Made by a program: the position numbers and the translations under genes
Source: Aotearoamyces nothofagi
Lineage: Eukaryota > Ascomycota > Leotiomycetes > Leotiales > Tympanidaceae
NCBI GenBank assembly: GCA_015345905.1
Contig: JADDTR010000014.1
Span: 186,001 to 250,000, forward strand
Direction: 5' to 3'
DNA length: 64,000 bases
The notes under the pieces: generated by a model
Databases searched by the model: none
What the model was told of the DNA's origin: nothing
What the model saw: the letters and a program-made list of their open reading frames with translations, nothing else
Part shown: piece by piece, positions 1 through 11,115 of the stretch
How positions within the stretch are numbered: the stretch's first letter is position 1
How the letters are laid out: each line of letters starts with the position of its first letter

Positions 1-1646
1 TGTATCCTGATAAGCGCAGCTTGAGGAACGCCTTGATCTCAGGCTCGCCGATCTCACTGCCCGGACGCTTCACAACGAACGCTCGAGGAACCTCACTTGC
101 TTCGTCCTCAGTTGGGACACCAATGACCGCAGCGTCCATGATATCAAAGATTTCGAGAAGACTGGCTTCGATCTCGGCAGGGCTGACTTGCCAACCTCTC
201 ACCTTGATCATATCCTTCTTTCGATCTGATACGTACCACTTTCCATTCTCGGTGTAGCCGATATCGCCAGTTCTCACCCACCCGTCATCGGTGAAGGCGT
301 CAGAAGTTGCCTTGTCATTTCCGCGATAGCCTAGCATTGGGAACGGAGCCTTGGCTTGGATTTCACCTCTGAAACTCTCTCTGTCGACAATCTTTTCCTG
401 CTCGTCAACCACTCTACATTAAGTTAGCACATCTCCAGTTGCAGGTTACAAATTAGATTGAATACCTCAAGTTGAATCCCTTCAACGGCCTGCCAATGCT
501 ACCAGTATCATCTTTCTCACCGTACTGTGAGCCAGTGATCCAGCCACACTCGGTCATTCCATAGATCTGATTTATGCGAGCATCTGGGTGGAGGAATCGA
601 TACAGTCGCTGCTGTACATGATTTCCCAGTGGTGCACCACCGACGAACACTTGGCGGAGTGTGCGTAGTGGATCATCTTTCAAGTAGGATAAATCAGGGA
701 GAGACTGCACGATTGGTGGAACCAACAAAGTCTCCGTGATCTTGAATCGGGCGATAGCTTCGACAAAGGTCTTTGGCTCGTAGCGCGGCAAGATATAGAT
801 CGGAGCACCTTGGTGGATTGGTGCGCCGTGTTGCACTGTTGCTACATACCCAGGAAACGGAGGCAAGCAGATTAGTCGAGATACCTATCAAATATTAGCT
901 AATTCTAATCTAGAGGCTGCATCTTGTATCTATCTCACCTGATATGGCAGGCTTGTTTCCGTCTGCAACGAAGCCTGGGAGACAAGGTAAGCGTGCGGGA
1001 TCATAGCCGCCTTGGGCAGACCCGACGTTCCAGACGTGTTGATATAAGACGCGGCAATATTTGGTTCTTTGATAGCTTCCCAGGAGGATTTACCATGCTT
1101 AAGTAGCTCTCTCCATGATTGATGGCCGTCAGGGATCTTTTCCCCGTGGACGTCGAAAACGAAGACATTTGATCGGGGGATATCACACTTATCAGCAGCT
1201 GCGATAGCAGTTTCAAGTGTCTGGAGCTGCGATATCACAATCTTTGCATTACAAATCTCGAGGTGATGAGCCAACTCGGAGGAGGTAGAGGAAGGGTTGA
1301 CGCCTGTGAAAACGCCGCCAGCTGCAATAACGCCCAGATAAACTGGGGTATAAAAGATCTGCGGACGTTCAGCTTCAGTTCTACGAGCTGCTTGGCCAAC
1401 TTACGTCATTGAAGCTTATCAGACATACACAATCCCCTCGTTTCAAGTCATAGACAGGAAACCCACTGCAGAGCTGCTTGACAATCTTCTTGATCTGTCT
1501 AGCCGATAAGTTCCGGGAAGGATTTGTGGCATCGATGTAAAGCTTTGCTACGTCAGTATAGAGTCAAAGGGAAGAGCAACAATCTACAGTACCGGCTTGA
1601 ACTGATTGTATCCATTGTTCTGGAACACCCAGTTGATGTAGTCCAT
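1..1646 (-). CDS. 4-coumarate-CoA ligase-like acyl-CoA synthetase (3' end beyond window)
   Basis: Adenylate-forming enzyme that would activate an aryl or fatty acid as AMP ester and load it on CoA. Five exons fit: 1646-1593, 1542-1405, 1358-939, 884-466 and 413-1. Seen in the translation: FKP joined to LYIDATNPSR (typical N-terminal block), the phosphate-binding loop NTSGTSGLPKAAM (A3), GGAPLG, YGMTECGW (A5), TGDIGYTENGKWYVSDRKKD (A7/A8) and IKVRGWQVSPAEIE. The C-terminal catalytic lysine region (A10) lies outside the window. The second exon uses an unusual AAAG acceptor. Start 1646 is the only ATG in the matching frame; the reading frame is open for 12 codons upstream to a CTAG, so a further 5' exon is possible. 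The substrate cannot be told. No peroxisomal signal can be checked because the C-terminus is missing. It diverges from the TmpA-like gene at 3344. Confidence 0.88.
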
Positions 1647-3343
1647 CTTGAAACCTTTCAATGAGGATGGCTTTGATGGTTGAACACCTAGATGTCACAG
1701 TTGTCGAATGTTGTGTGTTTGTGTGTTGTGGGTTGTGGGTTGTGGAGGAGCTTGCAGATTTAGAGGGTTAGTCACGCAAGCATTCAACCCTCGAGGGTAC
1801 CAGATATGGAACTAGGTATTCTCAACTGGCAAATAAGACGATGAGAAGTCGATGTGAGTTCATCCCAACAAATAGTACATCCATTTGGATATCAATGAAT
1901 ATGTCTGACGAGATTATTACAGTGCAACTTGGAGTTATCTGAAATTTTATATCCTGTCCTTGGATTATACACCAGTGTGATACCAATCCCATCAAAGAAT
2001 TGTAGTATAAAATCAGCCATTACATATCTTACATTATAGTCGTTTTAAGGCTAAACAAAGACTGTTACAGTATATAACACCATTCCTTGAGAGTTAGTTT
2101 ATCATCGAAGAACATTCCACTGCAGGTTATAACAAGTGCTAAGAAGACACTTCACCACAGACTTTGCTATGCATCATTCATTGTCCTGCACGTCTCTCTT
2201 ATTACCAGCAGACCAAGTGTAGGTTAGAATAGTCTTTATTCTTTCTAACCCAACTGATACTTGTGCTTCAGGAATCTTCGCCGTTATAGCAGATAAATGA
2301 GACGATGCAACATATGATGCATAGTACCGCCAGCCAAACATCTACAATGAGCCTTCAATCGCAAGACATTATAGATATATCTGATGCAGAGCTCTTTCAC
2401 AGCTATGGGTCACTGCATATCACTGCATCTCGCTAAAGGGGCTCTGCTGCTGCTGTAGAATGGCTTTATTCTTACTACGTCTCTTTTATTTCATTCTTCC
2501 CACAGGTGGATTCTCCTGACGTAGTTGTTATAATTGCATTTCTCTCGCCTTTTGGCAGATTCTTTGTCCTTCCCTAATGAAGGACGCTATTGTCCGATCA
2601 TCCACAGCTATATTCGTACAACATATAAACCTTACGATTCTTCGGGGCCCTCAAGACAAAATAGTCATATGTGCTGGTGGAGCCCCTCATGTTTCAAGCC
2701 TAATCATGTCTGCATGTATTCTATGGTAGCTTCTGAAATGCTGTCATGGAAACGATTTAATATGCCGGGTACATTTGGGCGGCCCTGATCCAGTCGACTG
2801 TTGAGGCTGAGTTTCCCCGACGATTTTAGGCAACGCAGATTCACCCATGGTTTTGTGCATATATTAAACATCCACAACTATCGCCAAAGATTATATCTCG
2901 TCGACCACGGTTACGATATCTTCCTTCATCGGAAATCTTCTACAATCTCACAATTCTTGGTATGCACGTCTAGGTTCACATTCAGTCGTATCTGCTTAGC
3001 CACTCTATATTCTCAATTTAGCAAACTTCCCTTGCAAAAGGTTCTTTATCGTCGCAACTCATACCACTTGCAACACCTTGCTTCCAACGATAGCACTTTC
3101 AAACTCATCACCCATTTCGAATCTGTGCTAGCTACTACAAGAGCCTTGAGTTTTTGATCCCACACAACCTAGCTGAAGGCCTAGAAACCTGATTGGAATT
3201 TGAAGTGAGCAGCCGCTTTTGCTTCTCCTCAGTGGCAACGTTGTCCGGACATAAATCTCAACATTCTCATCCTGATCAAAAGGTTTTACGACACACGGTA
3301 CAAGCTCATATCTTGGTTTTTTTTGATCTCACTTGTTACGCAG
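1647..3343. promoter_or_regulatory. Intergenic, divergent promoter region between ligase and TmpA-like gene
   Basis: About 1.7 kb, AT-rich, with only short ORFs that look like noise (2534-2788, 2801-3157). A GT-rich run of short repeats lies at 1716-1745. A pyrimidine-rich stretch followed by TACGCAG ends exactly at the ATG of the downstream gene, compatible with a 5'UTR intron whose acceptor abuts the start codon. No other feature recognised. Confidence 0.4.
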
Positions 3344-4879
3344 ATGATCTCTTCTAATATGACACTGCAACTGCCCGAAACACCAACGCGGTCCAGCCTA
3401 GATACGACGTCCAGCAAACTATCTGGACAAGCAGCAGTGCATCTGTCCCACAGGGAATCTGATGCTTCGTCAGGACTCGTTTTGACGGCTCTTCCTGGCC
3501 TTTCGTCTATTCACCTACCGTCTATTCTACCAGCAGTTTCAAAAGATAGCCATTCTACTTCTCCTCTTCTTCCGAAGAAGCGTTTCTATCGTTGGGCGAG
3601 ACATGGACGATACACCTTTGGCAACGTCTATCGAAGACTTTTTTCAATTGTCTTAATAGCCAACCTTGTTCCATTTGTTGTAATTCTATCAAAGAGCAGA
3701 AGATCTGGGTTGGACATTTCCAATATCGCAACAGCAGCTGCCGCAAATATTGCTGTTGCGATCATGATAAGGCAGGACTATGTCATAAACATCCTGTTTA
3801 AGCTATGCTGGCTTGTCCCTACCTCTGCGCCTCTCAGAATCCGACGAATGCTTTCCAAGGTCTACGAGTTTGGAGGCATACACAGTGGTGCAGCCGTATC
3901 TTCAGTCATATGGTTCACTCTCTTCACAGGCCTGATTACCAAGGAACTGGCCACTGGAAAGACAAAAGATGCAGCGCCTACAGCCATTGCTTACACATTG
4001 CTCATGCTCCTTCTGGCAATCATCGCTTTTGCTTATCCTACCTTACGCATGTCTTCACACAACACATTCGAAATGGTCCATCGATTTGCTGGTTGGGCAG
4101 CCCTGATCCTCTTCTGGGTCGAACTCATGCTCTATTCTCAATCGTCCGCACACGCCAATTCGCAATCTACGGCTTTTGTACTGTTCCAGATGCCTGCCTT
4201 TTGGTTTCTCCTCATCTCATCTTTACAAGTGGTCCTACCATGGCTCTCGCTTCGGAGGCTTGATGTTGAGCATGAACGATTATCAGACCATGCCATAAGA
4301 CTAAGATTCTACAAGCACGTGCCACCCTTTACTGGCATGAGGATTTCGGATTCTCCGCTCACAGAGTGGCATTCATTTGCATGTCTAGCAGATCCAGGTA
4401 ATGAGAGTGGTTCAATGATTATATCAAATGCAGGCGATTGGACAAAGAAGACCATCAACAATCCACGACCTTACTATTGGACTCGTGGAGTGCCATTAAC
4501 CGGCGTACTCAATATGGCGCAGATTTTTAAGAAGGTCGTGGTGGTCACCACTGGCTCTGGCATTGGTCCTTGCCTCTCCTATCTGGTTAACGACAATAAG
4601 AACAAAGGTCGTTGTCGATTACTGTGGTCATCACCAAGCCCGCTGAAAACTTTTGGAAAAAACATCTGTGATATGGTCAAATCGGCTGACCCAAATGCTA
4701 TGGTAATTGACACCAGGACAACTGGCAGACCAGACATGGTAGCATTATCGTACCAGTTGTACATGGAATCTGGTGCCGAGGCCGTATTCGTCATCAGCAA
4801 CCCAAAATTAACGAGAAAGTTGGTCTACGGATTGGAGAGCCGAGGGGTCCCAACCTATGGGCCTGTATTCGATTCTTAG
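3344..4879 (+). CDS. TmpA-like integral membrane protein with NAD(P)-binding C-terminus
   Basis: About 511 aa, single exon. A Ser/Thr-rich N-terminus (about 1-90) is followed by some six hydrophobic segments at roughly 100-117, 125-145, 180-200, 213-232, 245-265 and 280-300. Histidines sit at membrane borders (EFGGIHSG and HNTFEMVHRF), as in ferric-reductase-like folds. The C-terminal half is soluble and carries the glycine-rich motif TTGSGIGPCLSYL and ends GVPTYGPVFDS, which I recognise from fungal TmpA-type proteins. Family knowledge: Aspergillus nidulans TmpA influences conidiation, and the relative TmpL fuses an AMP-binding domain to such a membrane/FAD-NAD(P) module and affects redox balance. 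Here the membrane part stands alone but an AMP-binding gene lies divergently 1.7 kb away. Start: first ATG in frame at 3344; a second ATG follows five codons later. Electron donor and acceptor are unknown. Confidence 0.8.
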   Translation: MISSNMTLQLPETPTRSSLDTTSSKLSGQAAVHLSHRESDASSGLVLTALPGLSSIHLPSILPAVSKDSHSTSPLLPKKRFYRWARHGRYTFGNVYRRLFSIVLIANLVPFVVILSKSRRSGLDISNIATAAAANIAVAIMIRQDYVINILFKLCWLVPTSAPLRIRRMLSKVYEFGGIHSGAAVSSVIWFTLFTGLITKELATGKTKDAAPTAIAYTLLMLLLAIIAFAYPTLRMSSHNTFEMVHRFAGWAALILFWVELMLYSQSSAHANSQSTAFVLFQMPAFWFLLISSLQVVLPWLSLRRLDVEHERLSDHAIRLRFYKHVPPFTGMRISDSPLTEWHSFACLADPGNESGSMIISNAGDWTKKTINNPRPYYWTRGVPLTGVLNMAQIFKKVVVVTTGSGIGPCLSYLVNDNKNKGRCRLLWSSPSPLKTFGKNICDMVKSADPNAMVIDTRTTGRPDMVALSYQLYMESGAEAVFVISNPKLTRKLVYGLESRGVPTYGPVFDS

Positions 4880-6587
4880 GGTAGGACACTCGGAGGTGTG
4901 ATTGTTGTCAGTATATGTAGATGTCACTCCATGTTTTTCCGGTTGCGCAAGAAAGAGGATATAGCAAGACAGATTGGGTGGTTTTTTGGAACACTGTATT
5001 GACAGTGGATTCAGCCAGATATTTACTCGATATAGCCCTTTAGATTCTCCTTGGAGACTTGCGTTTAATAGAAAGACTGATTGATCTTCATTTGCCTCGT
5101 CCTTCTTGACACTGGTATTATTTCCATACCCATTGCAACGCACCTATAAACCTTCTATTTCTCTTGCTGTAAGATTAAGGATTTGGGGGTTTCCAGCCAT
5201 TGTTCAAAAGTACGAAGTAAAACAAGTAGGGTTTATTAATTTATTAAATTCCAAGTTTAATTATTCATTTTAGTATAAAAAAGATTAATAAGGCGCAATT
5301 GATGTTCACTATAGTTACTATAGCATTTCTTAATAAGATCTCGTAGGAACAAGGCGACATCCATAGATAAGCTGGTGGGGATATTATATTCCACAACCAT
5401 GTGAAGATAAAACTTTATCGATCGATACCTGAGGCCAACAAGTCTTCTCGTCATTCATACTTTAGCTGCACACATTTACACCTGTGGCCGTTCGCCAAGC
5501 ATAATTGATGACACCTTCTTGTTCCAGTTAATGATATAAGAAGCCCTCTATTATTCAAAGTCCTTGCATACTGATGTGTCGAGGCCCTGGATGGCTTGCA
5601 TGGGCCACATGCGACGGCCGAATATTAGCTGAAATGGATGCGACATGGGACGGAAAGGCACCAAGCTCTGGATTTCTGTCAGTAAGGCAATTTACCCAGT
5701 TGGTTGTGTAAAGTAATGATGTGGTGTGATATATGTCAGCTTCTACCAAGGAGAGGACATCACATACTCATGTCTGCTTTAACTCCTTTGTCAACGTTCT
5801 CCGATTTTACGAGATAGCTTTCCTCTACTTTGACCTAAGACTGACAACTATATGAATGGGACGTTACATATGTTCCTGGACGTCAGACCTTCCTTTTCCA
5901 GCCCTGGTTGCACATATCTCATTATCTGTTGGCCTGTTTTTGATTCCTCGGCGCTTGGCGCTTGGCGATTACTACCTCGACCCCAAGCTTCCTTGCGCCA
6001 TCTGAGAAGGTTGTTATTTGCTGGACAAATATAGGTTCTCACCATGGGTATCTTATCTTCGATATCCTGGCTTCCAGATACTTGGTTTTTCTCATACGTC
6101 CGCAACACATCCACCGCCTTGGCATGCGTATAAAACTGGCGGATCCTGCTTGAATACTACATACAATAATTATATTGCTCTTGGCAATTGAATAGCTATG
6201 CCACTTAAGGTAGGTATTAAAATTTATGTTCATCTAACAAATGAGCTAGAAGCTACCTTATCGCCCATATTAACCCCAGCACATCACCGTTGGACGTTCA
6301 TTTGCTACCATTTGAGTAGATAGCAAAATGGCACATGTTTGCAAATAACATAACCAGCCTCTCCAAGTCTAGATGTATTCCAAGAGTCAGATCTAATTAA
6401 TTGTGGAAAGCGATAGTCAGATGTTGGGAATAAAACTACAGCACTGCTCGAGTATTTTTATCCGGAGAGTGCTTGTCTCAATATTTGACATTAATCAATA
6501 TTCCCCAAACCTTTCAGCAAGGACTTCTTTTAATATCGTTCTCTCTGGTTTCTGACTACTTTGAAAGCCAACAATTCAGTTGCGAAC
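4880..6587. other. Intergenic region, AT-rich, no gene seen
   Basis: Contains the 3' end of the TmpA-like gene and the promoter of the peptide transporter. A very AT-rich patch occurs at 5220-5300. The short ORFs here show neither splice-linked extensions nor a recognisable family. No repeats of note. Confidence 0.4.
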
Positions 6588-8639
6588 ATGAATGTCGGTA
6601 CGGAACTCGACCATGCTATGGCTCAAACAGAGACAATAGCCGACGACGTGAAATCAGGCCAAATTGGGTCATCGGTTGAAAGGAGAGATTCATTTCCCAC
6701 TGAAGAGGAGCTTCAAACTTTGCGCCGCGTCACTGGAAAGATCCCATGGCTGGCTTATACCATTGCATTCGTTGAAATGTGCGAGCGATTCTCCTACTAC
6801 GGCACAACAGCTGTGTGTACGTATTGTTAGATGTTTACAGGGTCATGCGGATTAGTTAACATCTTTACGATCACTAGTTGTCAACTTTATCCAACGTCCT
6901 CTTCCAGAAGGATCAACTACAGGCGCAGGGTTTGAAGGCCAATCTGGAGCTCTCGGTATGGGCCAGCGAGCATCCACTGGCTTAACTACATGTAAGTTCT
7001 TTAGGGAGCTCTAATTTAAAGTTTACTAAACATCAATTAGTTAATTCATTCTGGGCCTATCTTATGCCATTGCTCGGTGCTTATATGGCTGATCAGTACT
7101 GGGGTCGATTCCGTACGATTCAAATCTCTATCGCTATCGCCGTCCTGGGACATATCATCCTGATTATCTCTGCAATCCCACCCGTTATCGTGCATCCCAA
7201 GGGCGCGATGGCTTGCTTCTCAATTGGTATTGTCATTATGGGCATCGGTGTCGGTGGTTTCAAATCCAATATCTCTCCCCTGATCGCAGAGCAGTACACG
7301 GAGAAGTTGCACGTCATCACGACCCACTCAGGTGAACGAGTTATTGTAGACCCTGCTGTGACTGTTTCTCGCATTTATTTATACTTTTATTTGATGATAA
7401 ATGTCGGGTCTTTAGCTGGATCTCTCGCAATGGTTTTTGCAGAGAAGTACGTGGGCTTTTGGCTCTCGTTTCTCCTACCTACGCTTATGCTGTGTCTTTG
7501 CCCTGCCGTTATGTTTTATTGTCGGAAAAGGTATGTATTGAATCCTCCGACTGGATCAGTTATGGCTACAGCATGGAAGCTGTTGATGCTATCATTGAAA
7601 GGCCAATGGTCGTGGAATCCTGTTACCCTGTAAGTCATACTGTAAAATGTTCTCAACACTGCTAATTAATGTTACTATAGGCGGAAGAACGTAAGACATC
7701 CAGATTTCTGGAACCGTGTCAAGCCAAGTAACCTTGCCGTTCGACCAGCCTGGATGAACTTTGATGATGCCGTAAGTACCAAAAATGGCTCTCATCAGAA
7801 TAAAGGCTGACAGTAAATGAATTTAGTGGGTTGATGAAGTTCGTCGAGGCTTGTCAGCTTGCAAAGTATTTCTCTGGTATCCAGTCTACTGTAATTACTA
7901 TTTCTAATTGAACCTTGTCCAAATGTGTACTAACAGAACTTTAGGGCTGGCATACAACCAAATGACCAACAATCTTACATCACAAGCCGCAACTATGGAA
8001 CTTCACGGCGCGCCCAACGACGTTATTTCCAACCTCAACCCTCTCTTCATCATCCTACTTATTCCCATCATGGATTTCTGGATCTACCCTGCACTCCGAA
8101 AGGCTAACATCCACTTCACACCCATTAAGCGTATTACCTGCGGTTTCGGTCTCGCATCTCTCGCTATGGTTTCGGCCACCGTGACCCAATACTACATCTA
8201 CAAGCTCGGCCCCTGCGGTGAAGCCGCCAACGCCTGCGAAGAACAAGCCCCGATCAACGTCTGGGTCCAAGTCCTGCCCTACGGCCTGATCGGCTTCTCC
8301 GAGATCATGGCCAGCATCACCAGTCTGGAATATGCATTCACCAAGGCGCCGAAGAACATGCGCTCTACAGTGCAGGCAATATGTCTCGCGATGAGCGCCA
8401 TCAGCTCAGCCCTGAGCCAGGCTTTGGTAGGCTTGGCTGAGGATCCCCTGTTGGTGTGGAATTATGGCGTTGTGGCTGTTCTGGCTCTGCTTGGTGGGAT
8501 TGGGTTCTGGTTTACGTTCTCGAAGCTTGATGCCGAGGAGGATCGTCTGAATCTGTTGAAAGATAGTCAGTTTGAAGGGAGAGCGGCGGATGATGTTGAG
8601 CAGCATGCTACGACAGAGGGAGAGAAGGAGAAGCTTTAA
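6588..8639 (+). CDS. POT/PTR2-family proton-coupled peptide transporter
   Basis: Plasma-membrane di-/tripeptide importer of the POT (PTR2) branch of the major facilitator superfamily. Six exons join in frame: 6588-6816, 6878-6991, 7041-7629, 7681-7771, 7827-7890 and 7945-8639, giving 593 aa, the usual length for fungal Ptr2. Motifs: FVEMCERFSYYGTTAVFVNF near residue 70 (the E-x-x-E-R-x-x-Y-Y-G type helix-1 motif, here E-M-C-E-R-F-S-Y-Y-G), GAYMADQYWGRFRTI (PTR2 signature), GVGGFKSNISPLIAEQY, and WLAYNQMTNN in the later helices. About 12 hydrophobic segments. The N-terminus is hydrophilic and acidic, as is the C-terminal tail. The ATG at 6588 is chosen since no ATG lies upstream in frame. Convergent with guf1, 307 bp apart. 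Confidence 0.93.
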
Positions 8640-8946
8640 TTGAAGAAGAAGAAAAATTGGATTCAATATGGAGAGTTAGGTTTTGTTGAGAGATTTGGAT
8701 TATGTTATTGAATTAGTGGACTGCTTTTGTTACGGGCTTGGTTTAGAAAGGGGTCAATATTTAACGGTATTCAATGATCTGCGATACGAATATACGAATC
8801 ATTTCATTCAAAACCTCTCGTCAGAATCTCTCATAGTGATCGACAGAAGGATCACTGCTGATTAAAAAACGAGAAGCAGTAAGCAGCCTCATAACATATA
8901 ACACAAGGCTGATGTGATTCTCTTGCACAAGTACATAATTACATTT
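8640..8946. other. Convergent 3' intergenic region
   Basis: Space between the stop codons of the transporter and guf1. It should hold both polyadenylation regions; it is AT-rich with A- and T-runs. Nothing else seen. Confidence 0.5.
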
Positions 8947-10914
8947 CTACTTTGCCAAAAACTTCTGGAAGGCTTCGTGAGGAATCGTGATATTTCCCAC
9001 CGCCCGAAGCTTTTTCCTTCCCTCCTTCTGCTTCTCCAGCAATTTCCTGCGTCGGCTGATATCACTCGCGTGCAGCTTGGCCAAGACATCCTTTCTGAAG
9101 GGCTTGATAGTCTCTCTGGCAACGATGCGCCGTCCGGCGACAGCTTGGATGACAACTTCGTACATCTGGCGGTCGACATGCTCTTTGAACTTCTTGACCC
9201 ATTGCCGTCCTAGGCGGTCAACCTGCGACGTGTGGACGACCCGGGAGACGGCATCGACAGGCTCTTTGTTGACGAGAAGTTGCAGCTTGACGATGTTGCT
9301 CCGTCGCCAGCCTGCGTCTTCGTAATCAAGCGACGCATAGCCCTTTGTGGCGCCTTTAAGCTTGCCGAAGAAGTCATCTACAAGCTGGGAGAGTGGCAGG
9401 TCGTATTTGAGGATGACTTGGGAGGCAGTAAAGAAGGTAAGCTCTTGCTGTACGCCGCGATTGGCTTCACAGAGCTCTATGACCTTTCCAAGATACTCTT
9501 CAGGGACGGCGATATTTGCTGAGACATAAGGTTCTTGTAGCTCTGCTACTCGAGAGTATCCCTGGTCTGTGTCGGGGAATTCAGCTGGGTTTTTGATAAT
9601 CTCTTCGCGACCGTCATTCCAGATGACTTTGAACGGCACAGTGGGTGGTGTGATTATAATACTGGCACCATGTTCTTGTCGCAGTCTGTCTTCAAAGACG
9701 GAGCAATGGAGAGTTCCGAGGAAGCCCAAACGCCAGCCTGCCCCGAGTGCTTCAGAGGATTCCTTTTGGAGAGTTACGCTACGATCATTGAGGACGATTT
9801 GATTGATACTGTCTTCGAGATGGCCATGGTCACTCTGGTCAACTGGGTAAGCCGCAACAAAAACCATCGATTTCGGTTCCTCAAATCCGGGATATGGTTC
9901 GACGAGAGCCTCGGAGCCAACGGTGGTAAAAGTATCTCCGACTTTGGCGTCTTGACTGCGCTTCATACCAGGATTGAAATAGATGTAACCGACTTGGCCG
10001 GCTCGAAGTATATTTTGGGGCGTCTGGTCTGGATACATGATCCCGACTTCTCCAACAATATATTTTATACCAGTTGCAAAAGAGGAGACATGGTCTCCTG
10101 CTTTGATTTGCCCGTCGAAGATCCGTACCAATAATATAACCCCTTTGTAATTATCGTACCATGAGTCCACCAGTAGAAGTCGTAGAGGCTTTGTTTGATC
10201 GCCAACGGGAGCAGGTATATGCTCAATAACCTTCGGAAGTAAAGCCTCCACGTTCAACCCTGTTTTTGCGGAGACAAGCACAGCCGTGTCAGGGTCCAAT
10301 TCGAAGGTGGTCTTCAACTGCTCCAACGCTCTAGGTGCATCTGCAGAAGGCAAATCAATCTTGTTGACGACAGGGACAAGTGTTAATCCTTGGGAGAAGG
10401 CGAGGTAGAAGTTCGCGACAGTCTGCGCCTGGACACCTTGACTGGCATCGACCAGCAGTAGTGCTCCTCCACAACTAGCATATGACCTCGATACCTCAGC
10501 TCGGAAGTCTACATGCCCTGGCGTATCTACCAGATGAAGTAAATAGTCTTCACCCTTGTAATTATAGAGCATGCTACATGTCTGGGCTTTGACAGTAATT
10601 CCCCTTTCTCGCTCAACATCTAACTTGTCGAGAATCTGCTTGTTGCCACCTTTCTCAATTGTGCCCGTGAGCTCCAATAGCCGATCACTGAGTGTGCTCT
10701 TTCCATGATCCACATGCGCAACGATGCAAAAGTTTCGAAAGCGGTCAAGAGGTATAGCAGAGATGCGGCGCTCGAGATCGGATACGGTTTTGGACGGCTG
10801 CGCAAGTCGGATTACCGAGGTTGTGAAATTGCGATTGAAGGATTGGAAGATGCCATTTTGGCGTGTCACAGAGCTATTGAGCCTGATGAATGGCAGTAGA
10901 CATCGCTGCATCAA
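8947..10914 (-). CDS. guf1: Guf1, mitochondrial LepA/EF4-type translation GTPase
   Basis: 655 aa, intronless. Mitochondrial counterpart of bacterial EF4/LepA, a ribosome-bound GTPase that assists translation fidelity under stress and back-translocation. N-terminal 40 residues are rich in R, S, T and poor in acids, fitting a mitochondrial presequence. GTPase motifs in order: AHVDHGKST (G1), RGITVKAQT (G2), VDTPGHVDF (G3), NKIDLP (G4), SAKTG (G5). Then EF-G-like domains II and III, and the LepA-specific C-terminal domain with [13 protein letters not shown]-type and YASLDYE regions; the typical basic tail [17 protein letters not shown] is present. Length agrees with yeast Guf1 (645 aa). The start at 10914 is a double Met; either could serve. 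Head-to-head with mad2. Confidence 0.96.
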   Translation of the reverse strand: MMQRCLLPFIRLNSSVTRQNGIFQSFNRNFTTSVIRLAQPSKTVSDLERRISAIPLDRFRNFCIVAHVDHGKSTLSDRLLELTGTIEKGGNKQILDKLDVERERGITVKAQTCSMLYNYKGEDYLLHLVDTPGHVDFRAEVSRSYASCGGALLLVDASQGVQAQTVANFYLAFSQGLTLVPVVNKIDLPSADAPRALEQLKTTFELDPDTAVLVSAKTGLNVEALLPKVIEHIPAPVGDQTKPLRLLLVDSWYDNYKGVILLVRIFDGQIKAGDHVSSFATGIKYIVGEVGIMYPDQTPQNILRAGQVGYIYFNPGMKRSQDAKVGDTFTTVGSEALVEPYPGFEEPKSMVFVAAYPVDQSDHGHLEDSINQIVLNDRSVTLQKESSEALGAGWRLGFLGTLHCSVFEDRLRQEHGASIIITPPTVPFKVIWNDGREEIIKNPAEFPDTDQGYSRVAELQEPYVSANIAVPEEYLGKVIELCEANRGVQQELTFFTASQVILKYDLPLSQLVDDFFGKLKGATKGYASLDYEDAGWRRSNIVKLQLLVNKEPVDAVSRVVHTSQVDRLGRQWVKKFKEHVDRQMYEVVIQAVAGRRIVARETIKPFRKDVLAKLHASDISRRRKLLEKQKEGRKKLRAVGNITIPHEAFQKFLAK

Positions 10915-11115
10915 GGCTGCTGTCGGGTGGTGCTGTTCATATGCCCAATTAACATGTTCACTCGTCGTAGATCTACAGTACAGTATAAGATTTCTGAGGT
11001 CGGAACGTTTTTCGCGAAACGTCCGATGCCCGTTGCTCCACCGACGATAAGATAAACATTATCTTGACGTGACGCCGAAGAGCGCTCATCCATCTCCAAA
11101 CTCATTACAGTCATC
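10915..11115. promoter_or_regulatory. Bidirectional promoter of guf1 and mad2
   Basis: Only 201 bp separate the two start codons, so both 5'UTRs and both core promoters must lie here. No clear TATA box is seen. The short palindrome-like TTTTTCGCGAAA at 11009-11020 contains CGCGAA/TTCGCG; related to MCB-like (ACGCGT) cell-cycle elements only loosely. Confidence 0.6.
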
